Source: a virus. Taken from it: 25,850 nt of DNA. The number at the start of each line of letters is the position of its first letter. The stretch's first letter is position 1. The translations under genes and the position numbers were made by a program. The notes beneath the pieces are model-generated. The model did not search any database. It was not told the origin of the DNA and saw only the letters and a list, made by a program, of their open reading frames with translations. Shown here piece after piece: positions 14,612-24,466 of the stretch. Location: positions 1 through 25,850 of IMG/VR virus record IMGVR_UViG_3300032334_000254, one strand, 5' to 3'.

Positions 14612-15868
14612 ATGGCAAAGATAGTAAGTGCAGTTAAAAATGCACAGGGTATGATAGTTGTTTCATACGACGATCAAACAAATGTCATCCTTACTCCTGA
14701 CCAAGCCAAGAAAAAGGGCATTAAGGTTACTGCTCCTTCAGGACCTACCGGTGGTGCTGGACCAACAGGTGGCACTGGCGCTACAGGCGGAACTGGTGGT
14801 ACTGGCCCTGGTTCTTATGGAAATGTTTCAGGCGCTTTTACTGATACTAATACTGGACTTCAGTTATCTGGAACAGTTACTTGGGATGGTAAGCCTACTG
14901 ATATTGCTTCAGCAATTTATGCTGCAAACAATGTCAAGACTCTTGCAAAGATTAGAAGCCTTCTTTTAAATAATGCTCAGATTACAGCAGATAATGCTAA
15001 AGATGATAAGGCAGTTAAGAAGCGCTGGCAGGACCTTGTAGTAGCAGCAGCTACTTCTGGTGAAGCAAACCCAGATGTTACAAAATATATCCAGTCTCTT
15101 AAGGGGCAAGGCTTTGTTCAGACTACAGCAGCGGCTGCAACACCAACTCCTTACTCACAGATTACTGTCTATACACCTGAAAAGGCACAGGCTCTTGTAA
15201 TCAAGCAGTATAACGATTTACTTCATCGTGACCCAAGCGCGGAAGAATTAACTACTGCAGTAAATGACCTTATCAAGCAACAGCAAAAGGCTTCAAGTGC
15301 TTCAAAAACAACCTACAAAAAGGTAGGCGGATCTACACAATCAACAACTGTTACTGGATTTGATGAGGCGCAGTATCTATCAAACAAGATTACTAGTACT
15401 CCAGAGTATAAGAAGGCTCAGGAAGAACTTAATAGCGTTGCAGTTCAGCAACTCAAGAAGATTGCAGCAGATAACGGAGTTCCAATATCTGACCAGCAAC
15501 TCGTTGACTGGAGCAAGCGTTTAGCAGGCGGAGAAAGTGCAGAAGTATTTAAGACTGCTATTCGAGGCATTGCAAAAATGGGTCAGCCTGATAGCGTAAA
15601 GAATCTACTAGACCAAGGCGTTGACCTTAATACTATCTATCAGCCATACAAACAAGCGATGGCTACTACGCTTGAGATTAACCCAAACACAATTACTCTT
15701 GATGACCCAACGCTTCGAGCAGCCATTGGGCCTGATAAGGAAATGACTCTATACGATTACCAGCGCTCACTCCGCAAGGATCCACGTTGGCAGTACACAA
15801 ACAATGCACGTTCAGAAGCAGCTGATGTAGCAACACAGGTGCTTAAAGACTTTGGATTTATGGGGTAA
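14612..15868 (+). CDS. Virion protein, 418 aa, with a short collagen-like tract
   Basis: A probable structural protein. Residues 1-42 form a small beta-like domain, 44-67 are eight Gly-X-Y triplets of the same Gly/Thr style as the fibre protein (GPTGGAGPTGGTGATGG...), and the remainder is helical. YNDLLHRDPSAEEL (about 198-211) recalls the calcium-binding-like DUF4214 helix pair, but that is tentative. The end (TLYDYQRSLRKDPRWQYTNN to the C-terminal DFGFMG) matches a C-terminal motif I associate with actinophage virion proteins. The downstream 413-aa protein has a similar TPEY...YGLP-type helical core, so the two may be distant paralogues. Confidence 0.7.
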   Translation: MAKIVSAVKNAQGMIVVSYDDQTNVILTPDQAKKKGIKVTAPSGPTGGAGPTGGTGATGGTGGTGPGSYGNVSGAFTDTNTGLQLSGTVTWDGKPTDIASAIYAANNVKTLAKIRSLLLNNAQITADNAKDDKAVKKRWQDLVVAAATSGEANPDVTKYIQSLKGQGFVQTTAAAATPTPYSQITVYTPEKAQALVIKQYNDLLHRDPSAEELTTAVNDLIKQQQKASSASKTTYKKVGGSTQSTTVTGFDEAQYLSNKITSTPEYKKAQEELNSVAVQQLKKIAADNGVPISDQQLVDWSKRLAGGESAEVFKTAIRGIAKMGQPDSVKNLLDQGVDLNTIYQPYKQAMATTLEINPNTITLDDPTLRAAIGPDKEMTLYDYQRSLRKDPRWQYTNNARSEAADVATQVLKDFGFMG

Positions 15869-15870
15869 AA

Positions 15871-17112
15871 ATGGCTAGACCATCAGTAGATGAATTTGGT
15901 GATTCACTAGGTTTTTACTCTCCTAGTTTTTCATCTGACGGAGAAAAAGGTAGAGAATCAACTGTTACGGATGAATCTCTACCAGAAGGTGTAGTTCCAG
16001 GATATGGCGCTGGTACACCTATGAGCGTGTACAACCAAGCATCAAATGTTGAAGAGCCAAGTTACGGCATTCAGACAAATGCTGAGACTGGTGCTAGAAC
16101 TATTACAAACCGTGTAGTAAATGCGGATGGTTCTGTAACTATTATCTATAGCGATGGAACTTCAGAAAAAGTAGGCGGTACAAACACACTTCCTAAAGCA
16201 GTTGCTGATACTTCAGCGACTGATTTGCTTAAGCAACAGCAGCAACAAGAACGCGTAAGCGCATTTAACATTCTTAAAGAACAGTTCAACCAGTATGGAT
16301 TAGGTTCTCTTGTAGAAAATATCAGAAACCTTCTAACTGATGGAACTCCAGCATCTGAATTCGCTCTTAAGTTACAACAGACTCCTGAATATCAAAAGCG
16401 TTTTGCAGCTAATGCTGACCGCATCAAGGCTGGACTAGCAGCTTTAACACCAGCGCAATATATTGCTATGGAAGACCAGTACCAGAACCTAATGCGTAAC
16501 TATGGACTGCCAGCATCTTATTATGCTAAGGATGATATTGGAACACAGGCAGGATTCCAGAAACTTCTTGCTAATGACGTCTCTGCAGCAGAACTAGAAG
16601 ATCGTATTGCTACAGCGCAACAGCGTGTACTGAACTCTAACCCAGAAGTTCTCAAGGCTCTTCGTCAGTTCTACCCAGACCTTAACAACGCAGACATTCT
16701 TGCTTATACTCTTGACCCACAGAATGCACTTTCTAATATCAAGCGTAAGGTAACTGCAGCTGAGATTGGTGGAGCAGCACTTGCTCAAGGCCTACAGGCT
16801 CAAGGCGGTACAGCAGAATCACTAGCAGGCCAAGGCATTACTAAGGCTCAGGCTCAGCAGGGTTACACAGAGATTGCTGGCATTTTGCCTCGTGCATCTC
16901 AACTATCTGATATCTATGGACAGGGTCCTTACACACAGGGAACTGCAGAAGCAGAAGTATTTAACACAGCAGGTGCAGCAGATGCTGCAGCAAAGCGCAA
17001 GAAACTTACCGAACTTGAGAAGGCACAATTTGGTGGCCAAGCAGGTGTTGGTGCGCTAGGAAGAGATAGGTCCCTTTACGGACAATCGTACGGTCAAACT
17101 GGCCAGTACTAA
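15871..17112 (+). CDS. Virion protein, 413 aa
   Basis: A probable structural protein. It has an acidic, Gly/Ser-rich N-terminal 120 residues with a beta-like segment (RVVNADGSVTIIYSDGTSEK), then a helical domain containing LQQTPEYQKRF, LMRNYGLPASYY and DVSAAELEDRI, a pattern shared with other actinophage virion proteins. The C-terminus is Gly-, Gln- and Tyr-rich and disordered (RDRSLYGQSYGQTGQY). It follows the 418-aa gene after 2 nt. Exact role (head-internal or connector) unknown. Confidence 0.7.
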   Translation: MARPSVDEFGDSLGFYSPSFSSDGEKGRESTVTDESLPEGVVPGYGAGTPMSVYNQASNVEEPSYGIQTNAETGARTITNRVVNADGSVTIIYSDGTSEKVGGTNTLPKAVADTSATDLLKQQQQQERVSAFNILKEQFNQYGLGSLVENIRNLLTDGTPASEFALKLQQTPEYQKRFAANADRIKAGLAALTPAQYIAMEDQYQNLMRNYGLPASYYAKDDIGTQAGFQKLLANDVSAAELEDRIATAQQRVLNSNPEVLKALRQFYPDLNNADILAYTLDPQNALSNIKRKVTAAEIGGAALAQGLQAQGGTAESLAGQGITKAQAQQGYTEIAGILPRASQLSDIYGQGPYTQGTAEAEVFNTAGAADAAAKRKKLTELEKAQFGGQAGVGALGRDRSLYGQSYGQTGQY

Positions 17113-17121
17113 ATAGACCTG

Positions 17122-17205
17122 CCACTGGAACGACCGGCCCAGTGGAGTGACATCAATCGGTAGCAAGAGCCATACTGGAGATCCCCAGAACTGTATGAGG
17201 CTTGC
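17122..17205 (+). promoter_or_regulatory. Two RNA hairpins in the scaffold/capsid leader
   Basis: CCACTGG (17122-17128) pairs with CCAGTGG (17139-17145). A longer nested stem follows: GCAA 17163-17166 with TTGC 17202-17205, GCC 17169-17171 with GGC 17199-17201, ATAC 17172-17175 with GTAT 17193-17196, and an inner TGG/CCA. They fill the only sizeable gap in the late operon upstream of the capsid module. No U-tract follows. They could protect or process the capsid mRNA, or modulate transcription. Confidence 0.5.
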
Positions 17206-17234
17206 GACTAACTAATACGAATGGGAGATGGACT

Positions 17235-17711
17235 ATGTCCAATTTCGAGTACGAGGACGACGAAGATGACTTCACTACACCAGTAGCGGATTCAGGTAAT
17301 GATCTCGTCAAACAACTGCGTAAAGCAGCAAAGCAGAAGGATAAAGAACTCGCTGAGCTTCGTGCCCAGTTTGAGGGAGTATCCAAAGCACAACGTGAAC
17401 GAAACATTAAAGATGTTCTCGAATCTCGCGGGGTGAATAGCAAGATTGCTAAATTCATTCCATCGGACTTAGACCCAACTGAGGAGTCTTTGTCTAAGTG
17501 GCTTGACGATAACGGAGACGTTTTCGGATTCCAAGCTACTGAATCCAACCAGCCTGTCGTCGACCCAGCTCAAGCTGCGGCGTACAAGAAGATGAACAAT
17601 GTTACAGAGCAAGGGCTAACGCCTGATTCTCACGATGACATTATGCGTCGTCTTATGAACGCTAACAGCAAGGAAGAGTTGGACGAAGTTATTCGACAGT
17701 CTGGACTCTAA
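17235..17711 (+). CDS. Probable capsid scaffolding protein
   Basis: A scaffold guides capsid assembly and is then removed. This 158-aa protein has an acidic N-terminus (EYEDDEDDF), a coiled-coil stretch (about 27-60: LVKQLRKAAKQKDKELAELR and on) and an acidic helical C-terminus, and it lies directly before the major capsid gene, the usual arrangement. The ATG at 17235 with GGGAGATGG upstream is preferred to 17202, which would overlap the leader hairpin. Confidence 0.7.
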   Translation: MSNFEYEDDEDDFTTPVADSGNDLVKQLRKAAKQKDKELAELRAQFEGVSKAQRERNIKDVLESRGVNSKIAKFIPSDLDPTEESLSKWLDDNGDVFGFQATESNQPVVDPAQAAAYKKMNNVTEQGLTPDSHDDIMRRLMNANSKEELDEVIRQSGL

Positions 17712-17735
17712 CCAACTAACCGAAAGGCAAACCTA

Positions 17736-18677
17736 ATGGCAGTTCCAGGTGGTACACTCACCGGTACATCCGCGATTAGCAACCTAGTCCAAACAGCATA
17801 TGATCAGTATGTTCGTATGGCACTTCGTAGCATTCCAGTAATGCGTGCTCTTGCAGATGTAAAGCCGGTACAGCAAGCAATGCCAGGTTCATCAGTTGTA
17901 TTCTCGATCTATTCAGACCTCGCTCAGGCGACATCTACTTTGACAGAAACATCAGATGTATCTTCTATTGCGCTTGGTAATCCAAACCAGATTACAGTAA
18001 CACTACAAGAATACGGCTCAGCCGTAACAACAACAAAGAAGCTCAATATGACTTCTTTCAACGATGTTGACACAGCTCTTGCTGACATCATCGCTTACAA
18101 CGCTGCAGACTCTATCGATGCTGTTGTTGCTGCTGTCCTCACAGGCGCAGGCAACACAAACATCGTCTACGGTGGCAACGCAACAACAACCAACACAATC
18201 GACTCAGCAGACACAATGACTGTTGCAGCGATTCGTAAGGCTGTAACAGAACTTCGCACAAACAAGGCTTTGCCTCGTATTGGTGAACTTTACGCAGCTT
18301 ACCTCCACCCACGTCAGACAGCCGACCTTCGTGCTGAAACTGGTACAGGCGGATTCCAGGCACTCACACAGTACGTAGACCGCACACCATTCGTGGCTGG
18401 CGCAGTCGGCGTTCTTGAAGGTGCGTTCGTTGTTGAAACACCTCGTGTTCCATACGCAGTGAACACAAACTCACCAGCAGTCAACGTCTACAAGGCGATT
18501 GTTGCTGGTCGTGAAGCACTCGCAGAAGCTCAGGGACAGGACATCTCAACAGTTGTCGGTCCTCAGATCGATGCGCTCCGTCGTTACCACACCATCGGTT
18601 GGTACTACTTCGGTGGCTTCAACATCCTTCGTACAGCGGCTCTTTACCAGATCCAGACTGCAGCGACAAACGGATAA
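17736..18677 (+). CDS. Major capsid protein, N4-gp56-like
   Basis: The main shell protein, with the HK97-type fold expected. The 313-aa sequence shows the family's features: an N-terminal helical arm (residues 15-45), a beta-rich segment (GSSVVFSIYSDLAQATSTL), the VTTTKKLNMTSFNDV region near 95-110, a helical spine (AAIRKAVTELRTNKALPRIG) and the conserved end IGWYYFGGFNILRTAALYQI, typical of the N4-gp56 family. AAAGG lies upstream of the ATG. It follows the scaffold by 24 nt and is followed by a hairpin that may set the 3' end of the abundant mRNA. Confidence 0.88.
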   Translation: MAVPGGTLTGTSAISNLVQTAYDQYVRMALRSIPVMRALADVKPVQQAMPGSSVVFSIYSDLAQATSTLTETSDVSSIALGNPNQITVTLQEYGSAVTTTKKLNMTSFNDVDTALADIIAYNAADSIDAVVAAVLTGAGNTNIVYGGNATTTNTIDSADTMTVAAIRKAVTELRTNKALPRIGELYAAYLHPRQTADLRAETGTGGFQALTQYVDRTPFVAGAVGVLEGAFVVETPRVPYAVNTNSPAVNVYKAIVAGREALAEAQGQDISTVVGPQIDALRRYHTIGWYYFGGFNILRTAALYQIQTAATNG

Positions 18678-18698
18678 TCATTTAGTTGATTGACGGGT

Positions 18699-18720
18699 GG
18701 GGCTAGGGCAACCTAGCCTC
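18699..18720 (+). terminator. GNRA-capped hairpin after the capsid gene
   Basis: GGCTAGG and CCTAGCC enclose the tetraloop GCAA, extended by a G-U and a G-C pair to 9 bp. No T-tract follows, so it is probably a partial terminator or an mRNA-stabilising 3' hairpin. Confidence 0.5.
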
Positions 18721-18746
18721 ATCAGTAAGTTCACTAAGGAGAACTA

Positions 18747-19073
18747 ATGGCATACACAGCAACAACTCCCTGGCAATACCAGACTTGGGGCGCTAACAAC
18801 CCTTGGCCTGATAAGTACACACGTCTATCACAACGTCGTATTACAGGTGGTACAGAGACTGGCGAGATTAACCCGTTTATGACTGACATTGCTCGTGGTG
18901 TAACTCTTATTGCCAAAGATGGAGTAGTTGAAGCAACTATGTATCCATATCAAGACACACTATTTAATGCAGACTTCTATATACTAGGTGGGCACACTCA
19001 AACAATTACGGATGCTCAAGCAGCAATCCTTATTGCTAACGGCTATGGAGATTACGTGGAGCCTATTATATGA
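18747..19073 (+). CDS. Hypothetical virion protein, 108 aa
   Basis: Function not recognised. A beta-rich, aromatic-rich protein (MAYTATTPWQYQTWGANNPW...) that follows the capsid gene; position suggests a head-decoration or head-completion role. AAGGAG lies upstream of the ATG. Its TGA overlaps the next ATG (ATGA). Confidence 0.75.
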   Translation: MAYTATTPWQYQTWGANNPWPDKYTRLSQRRITGGTETGEINPFMTDIARGVTLIAKDGVVEATMYPYQDTLFNADFYILGGHTQTITDAQAAILIANGYGDYVEPII

Positions 19074-19324
19074 AACATTGGGAATGGCATCCTGAACCAG
19101 TAGAGACGTGCTTTGGTTGCAAAGCGCTAGGTCTGCAGTTTGATTTAGGAGCAGCCAAGTCAAACGGTGTACCTCACGCCAAGGAGCACGACAAGGAATT
19201 AGGTTCCTACTATGACGCACTGCGTCAAGGTATTGAACCAGTATCAACTAAACAAAAAGATATTGATGCAGCGGTACGCCTATCAAATGATATGGGTGTT
19301 GCATTCGATGGCAATAAAATCTAA
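19070..19324 (+). CDS. Conserved phage protein with CxxC knuckle, 84 aa
   Basis: Begins MKHWEWHPEPVETCFGCKAL and carries one CxxC plus His residues (HAKEHDKE), so metal binding is possible. The segment GCKALGLQFDLG...VPHAKEHDKELGSYYDALRQGI resembles small conserved proteins near the capsid genes of actinophages. Coupled to the previous gene by ATGA. Role unknown. Confidence 0.7.
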   Translation: MKHWEWHPEPVETCFGCKALGLQFDLGAAKSNGVPHAKEHDKELGSYYDALRQGIEPVSTKQKDIDAAVRLSNDMGVAFDGNKI

Positions 19325-19336
19325 CAAGGAGCAAAT

Positions 19337-19501
19337 ATGAATACAGACAAGGGAACTGCTGCTGAGTCGACAAACGACAAGGGCTACGGAATGGGATCTA
19401 CTAAGAACATCCCTGCTTCTATGCCAGCGGGTGGACAGACAGCAATGACAAAAGGTAACACTGCAAAGTTTACTGCAGGCAAGAAGTCGGTGAGCAAGTA
19501 A
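19337..19501 (+). CDS. Small Gly/Thr/Lys-rich protein, 54 aa
   Basis: A short, low-complexity, basic protein ending in AGKKSVSK, with AAGGAG upstream. No family recognised. Its stop overlaps the next ATG (TAATG). Likely a minor virion component, by position. Confidence 0.6.
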   Translation: MNTDKGTAAESTNDKGYGMGSTKNIPASMPAGGQTAMTKGNTAKFTAGKKSVSK

Positions 19502-19614
19502 TGTGCGCTAGCTGTGGTTGCGGATATGCAACATACGATGACATTGAGACGGGTGCTCCGGCAAACGAAATGGGATACACAAACGAACTTACAGAAAAGA
19601 CTGAGGTCGAATAA
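19501..19614 (+). CDS. 37-aa protein with Cys cluster
   Basis: It starts MCASCGCGYATYDD, three Cys within the first seven residues, then an acidic tail. It could bind metal or form disulphides. TAATG junctions link it on both sides, which supports translation. Function unknown. Confidence 0.55.
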   Translation: MCASCGCGYATYDDIETGAPANEMGYTNELTEKTEVE

Positions 19615-19799
19615 TGGCAGCGAAGAAAGCTCATCCAGGATTCAAGGCAGTACAGAAGAAAGTTGCTGCGAAGCAAGGTGTCTCAATGGAGCGTGCCGGT
19701 GCGATAGTTGCTGCGGGTGCTCGGAAAGCCTCGAAGGCAGCAGTAAAGGCTAACCCAAACCTTAAGAAGGTTTCTGGTATGAAGAAGAAGATGGGATAA
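19614..19799 (+). CDS. Small highly basic protein, 61 aa
   Basis: Rich in Lys and Ala (GFKAVQKKVAAKQGVSMERA, then RKASKAAVKANPNLKKVSGM). The VSMERAGAIVAAGARKAS segment is a pattern seen in many phage basic proteins of unknown function. Probably binds DNA or RNA, or packages with DNA; inferred from charge. It touches the next ATG. Confidence 0.7.
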   Translation: MAAKKAHPGFKAVQKKVAAKQGVSMERAGAIVAAGARKASKAAVKANPNLKKVSGMKKKMG

Positions 19800-20105
19800 A
19801 TGGCAAACACTCCAGCGTGGCAACGCAAAGAAGGTCAGAACCCAAAGGGTGGCCTCAATGCTAAGGGACGTGCATCTGCAAAAGCAGAAGGTCACAACCT
19901 TAAAGCGCCAGTAAAATCTGGAGATAACCCACGCAGAGCATCATTCCTTGCTCGTATGGGTAACGCTGCAGGACCAGAGCGTAAGCCTAATGGAGAACCA
20001 ACCCGCTTGTTGTTATCACTACAGGCGTGGGGTGCATCCAGTAAAGCAGATGCAAAGAAGAAGGCAGCAGCCATTTCTAAGCGTAATCAATCAAAGAAGA
20101 AGTGA
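19800..20105 (+). CDS. DUF6321-like basic phage protein, 101 aa
   Basis: The sequence WQRKEGQNPKGGLNAKGRAS, then SGDNPRRASFLARMGNAAGP and ERKPNGEPTRLLLSLQAWGA, matches a highly conserved small protein family of many phages that I recall as DUF6321. Role unknown; the strong conservation and charge suggest nucleic-acid or capsid contact. The family number is from memory. Confidence 0.8.
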   Translation: MANTPAWQRKEGQNPKGGLNAKGRASAKAEGHNLKAPVKSGDNPRRASFLARMGNAAGPERKPNGEPTRLLLSLQAWGASSKADAKKKAAAISKRNQSKKK

Positions 20106-20113
20106 GGTAGTAG

Positions 20114-20400
20114 GTGTCCTACGGTACAGCAGGTTCAACACTTAACGACGAGTTAAATCGTCTAGCAAACGGGGGCACCTACCCTGCAATCTCTGCATAC
20201 TACGATCAGGCAAAGGCAGCGCAGGTATGGGCTGCAACTAAGAGCATTAACCTTAATGGAGTTTCTGACCTAGTAGGTGTAATCAACTATGTTGGCGGTA
20301 TTACTACTCGTGCAACGATGCTTGACATCGCTGGTATCTGCAACAAGATTGCTGGTACTTCAGGGCTAGAGCCTGCAGCTGCGCTGCGTGAGGTGGCTAA

Positions 20401-20404
<4 letters not shown>
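20114..20404 (+). CDS. Hypothetical virion-operon protein, 96 aa
   Basis: Starts with GTG (20114), with GAGG upstream. A helical protein (TLNDELNRLANGGTYPAISA; GLEPAAALREVAN). Resembles small tail-region proteins of actinophages. The TGA overlaps the next gene's TTG start (TTGA). Function not established. Confidence 0.7.
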
Positions 20405-21929
<1,525 letters not shown>

Positions 21930-21940
21930 ACTTATACCTT

Positions 21941-22519
21941 ATGAAGGTAAATGAGTATTTTGACCGAGTTGTGGTGATTAACTTAGACCGACGAACAGAT
22001 CGTATGGAGAAGTTAGACGCTCAACTCAAAGAGTTGGGGATTGAGTACGAACGATTCTCTGCAGTAGACGCTCAGGCGTTAGGCATAGAACCGATACAAG
22101 CGTGCAGACAGTCACACCTAAAGGTGTTAGAAGAATCAACTGGTAGAACTTTGATACTAGAAGATGACGCAATCTTTATGGAAGACTTCAACAATAGGTT
22201 TGCTCAGTTCATAGAACTGCTACCTGATGATTGGGATATCTTTTACTTAGGCGCAGTACTGCTTAACAGTCTGCCTTGTAACGAGATGATGGTACGAGCG
22301 ATGGACACTTCATCGCTACACGCTTACTGTATCAATCCAGCTTTCAAAGAGAAAGCGCTGGCGCAGGGTAGAGAATACCCAGAGCATATTGATGTAGCCT
22401 ATAGGTTGCTTCATAGAGAATGCAAAGCCTATGCTGCTAGACCACCGCTAGCCAAGCAATACCCAAGTTATTCAGACTTGATGTTAAAAGACGTTGACTA
22501 TATGAGTTGGTACAAATGA
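21941..22519 (+). CDS. GT25-family-like glycosyltransferase
   Basis: Resembles glycosyltransferase family 25, which holds bacterial LOS galactosyltransferases and animal collagen galactosyltransferases. The start is VVVINLDRRTDRMEKL (about residues 10-25), followed by ACRQSHLKVLEES (54-66) and LILEDDAIF (71-79), whose acidic EDD is the expected nucleotide-sugar/metal site, and PEHIDVAYRLL near 145-160. At 192 aa it is shorter than many relatives. It lies 11 nt after the collagen-like gene and its TGA overlaps the GT2 start (ATGA). The acceptor is unknown; the neighbouring fibre is the natural candidate. Confidence 0.75.
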   Translation: MKVNEYFDRVVVINLDRRTDRMEKLDAQLKELGIEYERFSAVDAQALGIEPIQACRQSHLKVLEESTGRTLILEDDAIFMEDFNNRFAQFIELLPDDWDIFYLGAVLLNSLPCNEMMVRAMDTSSLHAYCINPAFKEKALAQGREYPEHIDVAYRLLHRECKAYAARPPLAKQYPSYSDLMLKDVDYMSWYK

Positions 22520-23604
22520 AGGTAGCCGTATACACAATCTGTAAGAATGAGGAAAAGTATGTCCAGCGCTGGTATGAATCTACCAGAGATGCCGACTACC
22601 ATATCCTCACAGATACAGGATCAACAGACGGAACAGTCGAACTCGCTAGAAGTCTTGGTATCACTGTTAACGAAATTGTACTCAAACCCTTTAGGTTTGA
22701 TGACGCGAGAAATGCATCGCTGATATCAATACCCACAGATGTTGATTACTGCATAGCGTTAGACGTAGATGAAGTATGTGCACCAGGCTGGCGCGAAGCG
22801 TTACAGGTAGCATACGACAAAGGTATCGATAGACCAACCTATCGTCGTATCGAAGCATTCAATGAAGACGGTTCACCGCTTACAGAGTTTAATGGCTTTA
22901 AGGTACACCGTCGCTTTGGTATCAGATGGCACTACCCGATTCACGAGGTACTGGACTGGTATTCAACAGAGCCAGAAAAGTCTGAGTACATCGAAGGCTT
23001 TGAGATTCACCATCACCAGAACAAAGAAACATCTAGAGCGCAGTATCTACCGCTACTAGAGATGGCAGTTAAAGAAAAGCCAGACGCTAGAAACTTGTAC
23101 TACCTAGGACGAGAACTGTCCTACTACAAGGAGTATGAGCGAAGCAAAGAGATGCTATTGAAGTATCTTGAAGTATCTATCTTTAAGCAGGAACGCAGTT
23201 CAGCTTGTCGCATCCTAGGTATCGTCGATCCTAAGAATGCAGAAGAGTGGTTCACCCGTGCTACAGAAGAATGGGAAAGCCGTGAGTCTTTCTTAGCACT
23301 GGCTAACTATTACTACCTCCGTAAGGAGTGGGATGAGTGCCACCTTGTGGCAAAGACTGCACTGCAGTTCGACAAGAAGCCTATGGAGTTTCTAGTAGAA
23401 GCCTGGGCGTGGGGCCATATGGCAGAAGACTTAGTTGCAGTAAGTGCGTGGCAACTAGGAGATTACAAGACAGCACTACATCACGGCCTCAAGGCGTTAG
23501 CACTAGCGCCTGATAATGAAAGACTTAAGAGCAATGTTCAATTCTATGAAAGTAAGGTAAGCGATGCCAACATTCAGTCAGATGACGTCAGAGGTACAGA
23601 GTAA
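22516..23604 (+). CDS. GT2 glycosyltransferase with TPR-like C-terminus
   Basis: N-terminal GT-A domain: AVYTICKNEEKYVQRWYEST (4-23), DTGSTDGT (33-40, nucleotide-sugar site) and the DxD motif DVD at 83-85 in ALDVDEV. Residues from about 190 on form TPR-like helical repeats (ARNLYYLGRELSYYKEYERS; ALANYYYLRKEWDECHLVAK). The fusion resembles SPBc2 YokD/GT2-TPR enzymes that bind extended substrates. The start is the ATG at 22516, inside the upstream stop. The end overlaps the next gene by up to 41 nt. Confidence 0.85.
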   Translation: MKVAVYTICKNEEKYVQRWYESTRDADYHILTDTGSTDGTVELARSLGITVNEIVLKPFRFDDARNASLISIPTDVDYCIALDVDEVCAPGWREALQVAYDKGIDRPTYRRIEAFNEDGSPLTEFNGFKVHRRFGIRWHYPIHEVLDWYSTEPEKSEYIEGFEIHHHQNKETSRAQYLPLLEMAVKEKPDARNLYYLGRELSYYKEYERSKEMLLKYLEVSIFKQERSSACRILGIVDPKNAEEWFTRATEEWESRESFLALANYYYLRKEWDECHLVAKTALQFDKKPMEFLVEAWAWGHMAEDLVAVSAWQLGDYKTALHHGLKALALAPDNERLKSNVQFYESKVSDANIQSDDVRGTE

Positions 23605-24466
23605 CCTACAAGGATATTCTCTACGTCAAGACCGCATTACGTGGGTGGCAACAACAGGTGGCATTTCTGCTACCGACCTCAACATCAAGATTGGTTCAGC
23701 AGATAACCTTGCTAAAGGTATCGTGCAGATTGACAACGAACTTATCTGGGTCAACTCTTTTGACCGTCAGAACCTTACACTTAACGTAGCCCCAGGCTTT
23801 GGTCGTGGCTATATGGGTACAACACCAAGCCCACACGCTGAGAATGCACAGGTAATCCTTACACCTACATTCCCAATCACAATGATTCAGCAGGCTATCA
23901 ACGACACTATCAACTCGCTCTATCCAAAGTTGTTCCAAGTGGCGTCAACTACATTTACATTCAACGCAGCACAGATTGCATACCCACTACCAGACGATGC
24001 ACGAGATGTACTATACGGATCTTGGCAAACACCTGGTCCTTCTAAGGAATGGCTACCGATTAACCGTTGGCGTATTGACCGTATGGCAAACGTGCCAGCG
24101 TTTAATACTACAAAGACTGTGAACCTATATGAAAAGATTGTCCCTGGTCGTACGGTCCAAATCTACTATTCCACTATCCCAAGTAACCTCACTAACTATA
24201 ACGATGACTTTGCTGCTGTTACAGGCCTACCAGAATCGTCAAGAGATGTCGTTACGCTTGGTGCTGCTTACAGACTCCTTAGCTATATCGATACCGGTAG
24301 AATTAACCTCTCATCAGCTGAAGCAGATTTAGCAGATACAAAGCTTCCTTCTACTGCAGGTGCCTCAGCATCTAAGTACATCTTCGCGCTGTACCAACAG
24401 CGTCTACAAGAAGAGTCAACCAAACTTCAAGACCGCTTCCCTATCAGATTACACTGGACAAACTAA
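23564..24466 (+). CDS. Tail/head-tail structural protein, 300 aa
   Basis: Starts MPTFSQMTSEVQSNLQGYSL, a beginning I associate with actinophage tail-connector proteins. The body is beta-rich with a helical C-terminus (KYIFALYQQRLQEESTKLQD). The ATG at 23564 overlaps the GT2 gene by 41 nt; an ATG at 23582 is an alternative. The stop TAA overlaps the HNH gene's ATG. Probable neck or tail-tube adaptor. Confidence 0.7.
   Translation: MPTFSQMTSEVQSNLQGYSLRQDRITWVATTGGISATDLNIKIGSADNLAKGIVQIDNELIWVNSFDRQNLTLNVAPGFGRGYMGTTPSPHAENAQVILTPTFPITMIQQAINDTINSLYPKLFQVASTTFTFNAAQIAYPLPDDARDVLYGSWQTPGPSKEWLPINRWRIDRMANVPAFNTTKTVNLYEKIVPGRTVQIYYSTIPSNLTNYNDDFAAVTGLPESSRDVVTLGAAYRLLSYIDTGRINLSSAEADLADTKLPSTAGASASKYIFALYQQRLQEESTKLQDRFPIRLHWTN

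Noticed and set aside
18699-18720. Strong intrinsic terminator after the capsid gene
   Set aside because: The stem is good, but no T-tract follows, so full termination cannot be claimed.
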